Shown here: positions 21,193-24,802 of the stretch, in pieces
Numbering within the stretch: position 1 is the stretch's first letter
Layout: every line of letters starts with the position of its first letter
Virus record (IMG/VR): IMGVR_UViG_3300031884_000133
Span: 1-24,802 of that record
Origin: a virus
DNA length: 24,802 bases
Reading direction: 5' to 3' (one strand)
Program-made: the position numbers and the translations under genes
The notes under the pieces: model-generated
What the model was told of the DNA's origin: nothing
Database searches by the model: none
The model's input: only the letters and a program-made list of their open reading frames with translations

Positions 21193-23343
21193 TCATTGAG
21201 TTATTGTGGGGATTTCCGCTGCTAACACCTGTGACGGGTCAACATAGTCAGGGCTTACATCTCTGCCAGGGTTACGAGACTGTTCAATCTCGCTCACCAT
21301 CTTGTCAGTAATACCTGTCAACTGTTGAGGCGACACATCTTTGATTAACAACTTCAGGCGCTCGGTTTCTGCCTTGAAAGCGTTAATCAAATCTTCACGC
21401 TCGTTCTCCAGACGCAAAGCCAAGTGGTTCAATGCGTCCATATCCAAGCGTTGTTTCTCCATCGTCTGACCGATCTTCTTATCTTGCAACTCTTGTTGAA
21501 GCTGCTGGATAACCGCTTGAGCTTGTTGCAGTTGTTGCTGCATTTGCTGCTCGGCAGGAGTCGGGCCAGTTCCCAAGATGTTAGCAGGAATCCAGTTCCG
21601 CATACGCTCTTGGAGCTTGTCTGAGCTTGGGAAATCAGCAGTTCCCATGTAAATATCACCGATAACCTGTGCTAGCTCAGGATTTGAGCCTAGCAATTGG
21701 GTCATAGCTTCAAAAGCCTCTTGGCGGCGAGTGTCATAGTTCGGGCCAGATTCGGCAACCACATCGTAAGTGCCAACATTAGGATTAAAGATCGTTTCGA
21801 CAACTCCTTCTTCTTTATCCTCATTCTGCTTCATGGCGACCTTCAACTCAGGGTCGATCTGAATCTTTTGCTCAGTTCCATCCTCAGCCAAGATGTTAAT
21901 AATGCGCTTGGTGTCGTAAATTTTTGGAATCAAGTCAACCAAGATTTTGCCTGTGAACTGGATAGCCATATTCTGAGCATCTTGAAAGTGGAAAGTTACT
22001 CGATCACCCTGAGCCACACGCTTTCCAATAGCAACGCCCGACAACTCTTGGCTTTGAGCGCCGAAAGTTTGGTCATACTGCCCTGAAGTCATCATCAACT
22101 CTTGAGCAGCGGTCATCATGCCTTCCTGATATACAGGAGCCGACATAGGCGCAGGCGCTCTAGCTGGCGCTGGCACAGGATTGCCCGATTCATCCGCATG
22201 GTTGTAAGGCAGATAGGCGTGATTCTCGGTGTTAGCCGTTGCCCAATAGTTTTCTAAGCCCTCAATAGCCTCCACAGGGGCAAGGTAAGGTGACTTAGAT
22301 TGAAGCGCACCGTATTCCAAAGCAGCAGAGGCATTGTAGTTGTAGGCTCGTTGAGCGTCCTTCATGTAGCGCACGAGACCCTTACGGTCTAACTTGCCTT
22401 CAATGACAACTTCCTCGCCTGGGACACGCACAATAGGAATATATTTGCCAGCCCAAACACCCTTTTCAAGCACTTCATTGCCGCCAATCAGGTATTTATA
22501 GATAACCCGCTTGTCAATACGGCGGCGGTCAATGTCAGCACCCATGCGGATAGCTTCATTGAGCATCTTGACTTCTTCCTTGCTCATGTCTGACTGCTTG
22601 ACAAACTTAGTGCCTCCATCAGCATCAGTCAGGGCATAGAGCCATTCTTTCTTCATCTCCAGCTCGTAATAGGTAGCGAGCCGAACAACGTCCTTAGTCA
22701 CCCAAGATTGATTACCTTGAGGGCTAACCATAGGAATCAGCGTATTGGGAAAGCGTTGCTTGAATTCTTCCAGAGGCATATCCTCATAGATAAAGCCAAA
22801 CTTAGCATCAGACCCATCACGCTTCTTAATATGCGGGTCAAGGTAAACGCTCATTGGGTCAGGCACTTCCTTAATAAAGATTTCCTGATCGAATGATTCG
22901 TCATTGGCATAAGCAGTCGAGACAGTCCAGTAGCCAATACCGCCGCCAACCTGAGTTTCAGCAGCAATGTCGTAAGCGACTTTAGCGTTTGAGATGTATT
23001 CAATATGCCTAACAATGCCCTCAAAGACTTCAGCGGCTTCATAAGTTGCCTCGTTGCCTGTCGGGTGGATGGTTACGCTTGGCTTGTTGGCCTTCAATTG
23101 ATTGACAACGTGCAGCCAGTGCGTATGCGTCTTATTGATCGTAATCATCGGCTGAGTATTCAACCGTCTACGAGCTTTTACCGCTGGCTCCCATTGATCT
23201 TGGTTGTCTGAATCAGCGTATAAGAAGCGAATGTCCTCACGAAAACGCTGCTTAGTGTCCTGCTCCCAATCAAGGCAAGCCTTAAAGTTGCGTTGCGCTC
23301 TTGCTACTACGTCAGAATCTTTATCAGCCATATTTACATCCAA
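21193..23343 (-). CDS. portal protein, P22 gp1-like
   Basis: The 716 residues are close to the 725 of the P22 portal. Early motifs DIRFLYADSDNQDQWEP and TQPMITINKTHTHWLHVVNQ, then KANKPSVTIHPTG, are typical of the P22_portal family, as is SGVAIGKRVAQGDRVTFHF in the middle. Residues about 590-669 form a long Gln-rich coiled coil (QQQLQQAQAVIQQLQQELQ), probably the barrel-type extension described in P22. The dodecamer forms the DNA entry vertex. The first ATG (23343) overlaps the terminase stop by 10 bp and has GCAGGG upstream. An ATG at 23331 would give four residues fewer and no overlap. Confidence 0.92.
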   Translation of the reverse strand: MDVNMADKDSDVVARAQRNFKACLDWEQDTKQRFREDIRFLYADSDNQDQWEPAVKARRRLNTQPMITINKTHTHWLHVVNQLKANKPSVTIHPTGNEATYEAAEVFEGIVRHIEYISNAKVAYDIAAETQVGGGIGYWTVSTAYANDESFDQEIFIKEVPDPMSVYLDPHIKKRDGSDAKFGFIYEDMPLEEFKQRFPNTLIPMVSPQGNQSWVTKDVVRLATYYELEMKKEWLYALTDADGGTKFVKQSDMSKEEVKMLNEAIRMGADIDRRRIDKRVIYKYLIGGNEVLEKGVWAGKYIPIVRVPGEEVVIEGKLDRKGLVRYMKDAQRAYNYNASAALEYGALQSKSPYLAPVEAIEGLENYWATANTENHAYLPYNHADESGNPVPAPARAPAPMSAPVYQEGMMTAAQELMMTSGQYDQTFGAQSQELSGVAIGKRVAQGDRVTFHFQDAQNMAIQFTGKILVDLIPKIYDTKRIINILAEDGTEQKIQIDPELKVAMKQNEDKEEGVVETIFNPNVGTYDVVAESGPNYDTRRQEAFEAMTQLLGSNPELAQVIGDIYMGTADFPSSDKLQERMRNWIPANILGTGPTPAEQQMQQQLQQAQAVIQQLQQELQDKKIGQTMEKQRLDMDALNHLALRLENEREDLINAFKAETERLKLLIKDVSPQQLTGITDKMVSEIEQSRNPGRDVSPDYVDPSQVLAAEIPTITQ

Positions 23344-24683
23344 TACCCTGCTCGGGAGTTATTCCAGTTTTGGGGTCGTTTTGTCTCTAACTTCTTTTTT
23401 TCTACTTTTTGACGCAACATTCCAGGAAAAAGCTCAGTTAAAACCCAAATCCAAGCGTCTGCTCGGTTCGGAGAGCGACTTCCAGTGAATCCAATCGTAG
23501 AAAATCCGCTTAATTCGTCTTCAAGTTCAACAAATCGACCTGCGTGTCTAATTTTACCTGCCTCGTATAAAGATGCAAACGGTTCAGCCCGAATTACTTT
23601 GCCACGGCTTGCCGAAACAGCTTTAAAGTTTGTTTTAGACCGTGAAGCCTGAATAACGCCTTCAACCATTGCACCGCCATAATTGGTTTCAGCGACCAGC
23701 ACATCGGCTTTATGTCGGTCATAAGCTGACACAGCGACATTGCCCCACGTTGCAGGGCCAGCTTTTACAGTGCAGTCTTCCAAAAGATAAGCGTTACCGT
23801 CAACGCCAAGAGCGCCAACCACGATACCAATTGCATCGTTATCAGCGTTATCGCTATCCCCTGCTCCAGACGGGTCAACACCAACAACAACACGAACAAA
23901 ATCAGGCAGGTCACCATTGTCAGCCCTCCATCTATCAATAGCCTCATCAGGAAATAGCTGGTTAGGGTTAGCGTCTGTAAATTCGCCTTCCAAGAACCGT
24001 CTGCGCAATCTTGCGCTCAAGTTCTCTAATGTGTCAAGATAACCGTCTGATAAGTTTTCCTGATTGTCCCTCGGGTTAATCTGAAAATAGCCGTAATTTT
24101 CAGGGTTAGCCAAGTTAATCTTGGTGTCTGGGTCACGCCTAAGAATGAATAGCTGATACGTCCAGTGATTCTTATTTGGTGGGTTACAGTCAAAATACAT
24201 CCGAGGCTTGAGCAATGTAGGCTCTTTGCCCTCAATGACTTGATTAACCTTTTGAGCTAAACGAGTTATGGCAATCCCAACTGGCCCCCATGAAATCTGG
24301 CTGGATTCGTTCAAGTAAATAGTAGCGAACTCCATCCCCAAAATCTTTTCAGTGCGGTCTTTATCATCCAAGCCGCCAAACCAAATCTCAGATTCATTCT
24401 GAAACTTGACATACCAGTGCGTTTTGTCCAGTTTGTATTCCACACCAGGGAAGGCCAGCTTCATCACCTTGGGAAAGGTGTCGTAAACAATTGAGTTCAC
24501 CACATGGTTGAACCTGAAGCGCAAGATGGTATGCCGTGAGCCTGGAGCCTTCAATGCCCTCAAGATGATCTGGCGCACCAGTAGAAATGTCTTACCTGAC
24601 CTTGACCCGCCAAATAGCATGGCATAGGTAACATCGCTGCTCAGTAGCTTTTGAGCCTCGATTTGTTTTGAATGAAGCTTCAC
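23334..24683 (-). CDS. terL: terminase large subunit (packaging ATPase-nuclease)
   Basis: The 449-residue protein has every expected part. Walker A GGSRSGKT lies at 25-32 and Walker B with its catalytic acid in ATIYLNESSQ at 120-129. A coupling motif DCNPPNKNHW follows at 155-164. The RNase-H-like nuclease shows VGVDPSG (Asp270), VAETNYGG (Glu332) and NRADAW (Asp409). It pumps DNA into the procapsid through the portal and cuts it. The GTG start overlaps the small-subunit stop as GTGA, and the stop lies inside the portal start. It is intact and of normal length. Confidence 0.95.
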   Translation of the reverse strand: MKLHSKQIEAQKLLSSDVTYAMLFGGSRSGKTFLLVRQIILRALKAPGSRHTILRFRFNHVVNSIVYDTFPKVMKLAFPGVEYKLDKTHWYVKFQNESEIWFGGLDDKDRTEKILGMEFATIYLNESSQISWGPVGIAITRLAQKVNQVIEGKEPTLLKPRMYFDCNPPNKNHWTYQLFILRRDPDTKINLANPENYGYFQINPRDNQENLSDGYLDTLENLSARLRRRFLEGEFTDANPNQLFPDEAIDRWRADNGDLPDFVRVVVGVDPSGAGDSDNADNDAIGIVVGALGVDGNAYLLEDCTVKAGPATWGNVAVSAYDRHKADVLVAETNYGGAMVEGVIQASRSKTNFKAVSASRGKVIRAEPFASLYEAGKIRHAGRFVELEDELSGFSTIGFTGSRSPNRADAWIWVLTELFPGMLRQKVEKKKLETKRPQNWNNSRAGYWM

Positions 24684-24802
24684 GCTGATTCGTCTAAGTT
24701 ATTCAGACTAATAACGAGAGGGCCAGAATTAGCACCAGTAACTTCTTGCTCGTGCTTATCTTTCCAGCCGAGGATATTCTTAGCACTAAAGATTGCAAAT
24801 GG
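24680..24802 (-). CDS. terS: terminase small subunit, C-terminal end (cut by window edge)
   Basis: Forty codons and a TGA are present. The opening visible part reads PFAIFSAKNILGWKDKHEQE. The F.(S/L)KN..GWKDK pattern is the usual C-terminal signature of a large group of phage small terminases, and the GTGA overlap with the large subunit confirms the order. The DNA-binding N-terminus lies outside the window. It recognises the packaging site and stimulates the large subunit. Confidence 0.8.
   Translation of the reverse strand, partial: PFAIFSAKNILGWKDKHEQEVTGANSGPLVISLNNLDESA

Noticed and set aside
21697-22086. Plus-strand frame of 129 aa in the portal gene
   Set aside because: It lies fully inside the portal coding region with no ribosome binding site. 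Shadow.
1-24802. CRISPR arrays, tRNA genes, insertion sequences, integrase
   Set aside because: No spaced direct repeats, cloverleaf sequences, transposase or recombinase motifs were found by reading both strands. The only repeats are coding repeats in the fibres.

Overview
The window is a piece of a tailed double-stranded DNA phage, either a free virus or a prophage region, with a P22-like short-tailed (podovirus) virion module. The evidence is a contiguous late operon on the minus strand running right to left. It has the same gene order as Salmonella phage P22: terminase small subunit (only its 3' end is present), terminase large subunit, portal, scaffold, coat, gp4-type and gp10-type tail accessory factors, a fibre in the tail-needle position, a gp14-like protein, and three ejection proteins in the gp7, gp20 and gp16 positions. 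No integrase, replication gene, tRNA or CRISPR array is visible. The moderate base composition and the style of the small early genes recall phages of freshwater Betaproteobacteria (Burkholderiales). That host guess is inference only.

Layout. Positions 1-1687 (plus strand) hold eight small, tightly overlapping early or accessory genes. They include an N-terminally cut protein, a mosaic hypothetical protein, three micro-ORFs of 26-41 residues, a winged-helix-like protein and a cysteine/histidine HNH/Ref-like protein. They meet the late operon tail to tail, with a 21 bp overlap at 1667-1687. Positions 1667-3870 (minus) are a compact lysis and membrane cluster: GH19 endolysin, i-spanin with a fully nested o-spanin, a two-helix holin candidate, a cysteine-rich lipoprotein embedded across two other genes, and two further one-helix membrane proteins.

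Positions 3848-9448 (minus) are the host-recognition block: a small unknown protein, a beta-helix spike without an anchor domain, a fibre built from 17-residue repeats like those of trimeric autotransporter heads, and a tailspike with a P22-like anchor, a pectate-lyase-like helix and a C-terminal S74 self-cleaving chaperone. Positions 9467-14157 hold the ejection proteins, the largest of which starts with a lytic transglycosylase-like domain. Positions 14154-24802 hold the head, neck and packaging genes.

Working together: TerS and TerL would package DNA through the portal into a coat/scaffold procapsid. The gp4- and gp10-like proteins would close the portal and carry the fibre and spikes. The ejection proteins would form the DNA channel through the envelope, helped by the transglycosylase domain, and the lysis cluster would open all three envelope layers. 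Nearly every gene junction is a 1-23 bp overlap or a short gap. The only non-coding gap of more than 100 bp is the leader in front of the coat gene (20347-20495). I see no clear non-phage defence or regulatory system. The most unusual parts are the multi-component adhesion block, the repetitive fibre in the needle position, and the densely overprinted lysis cluster.
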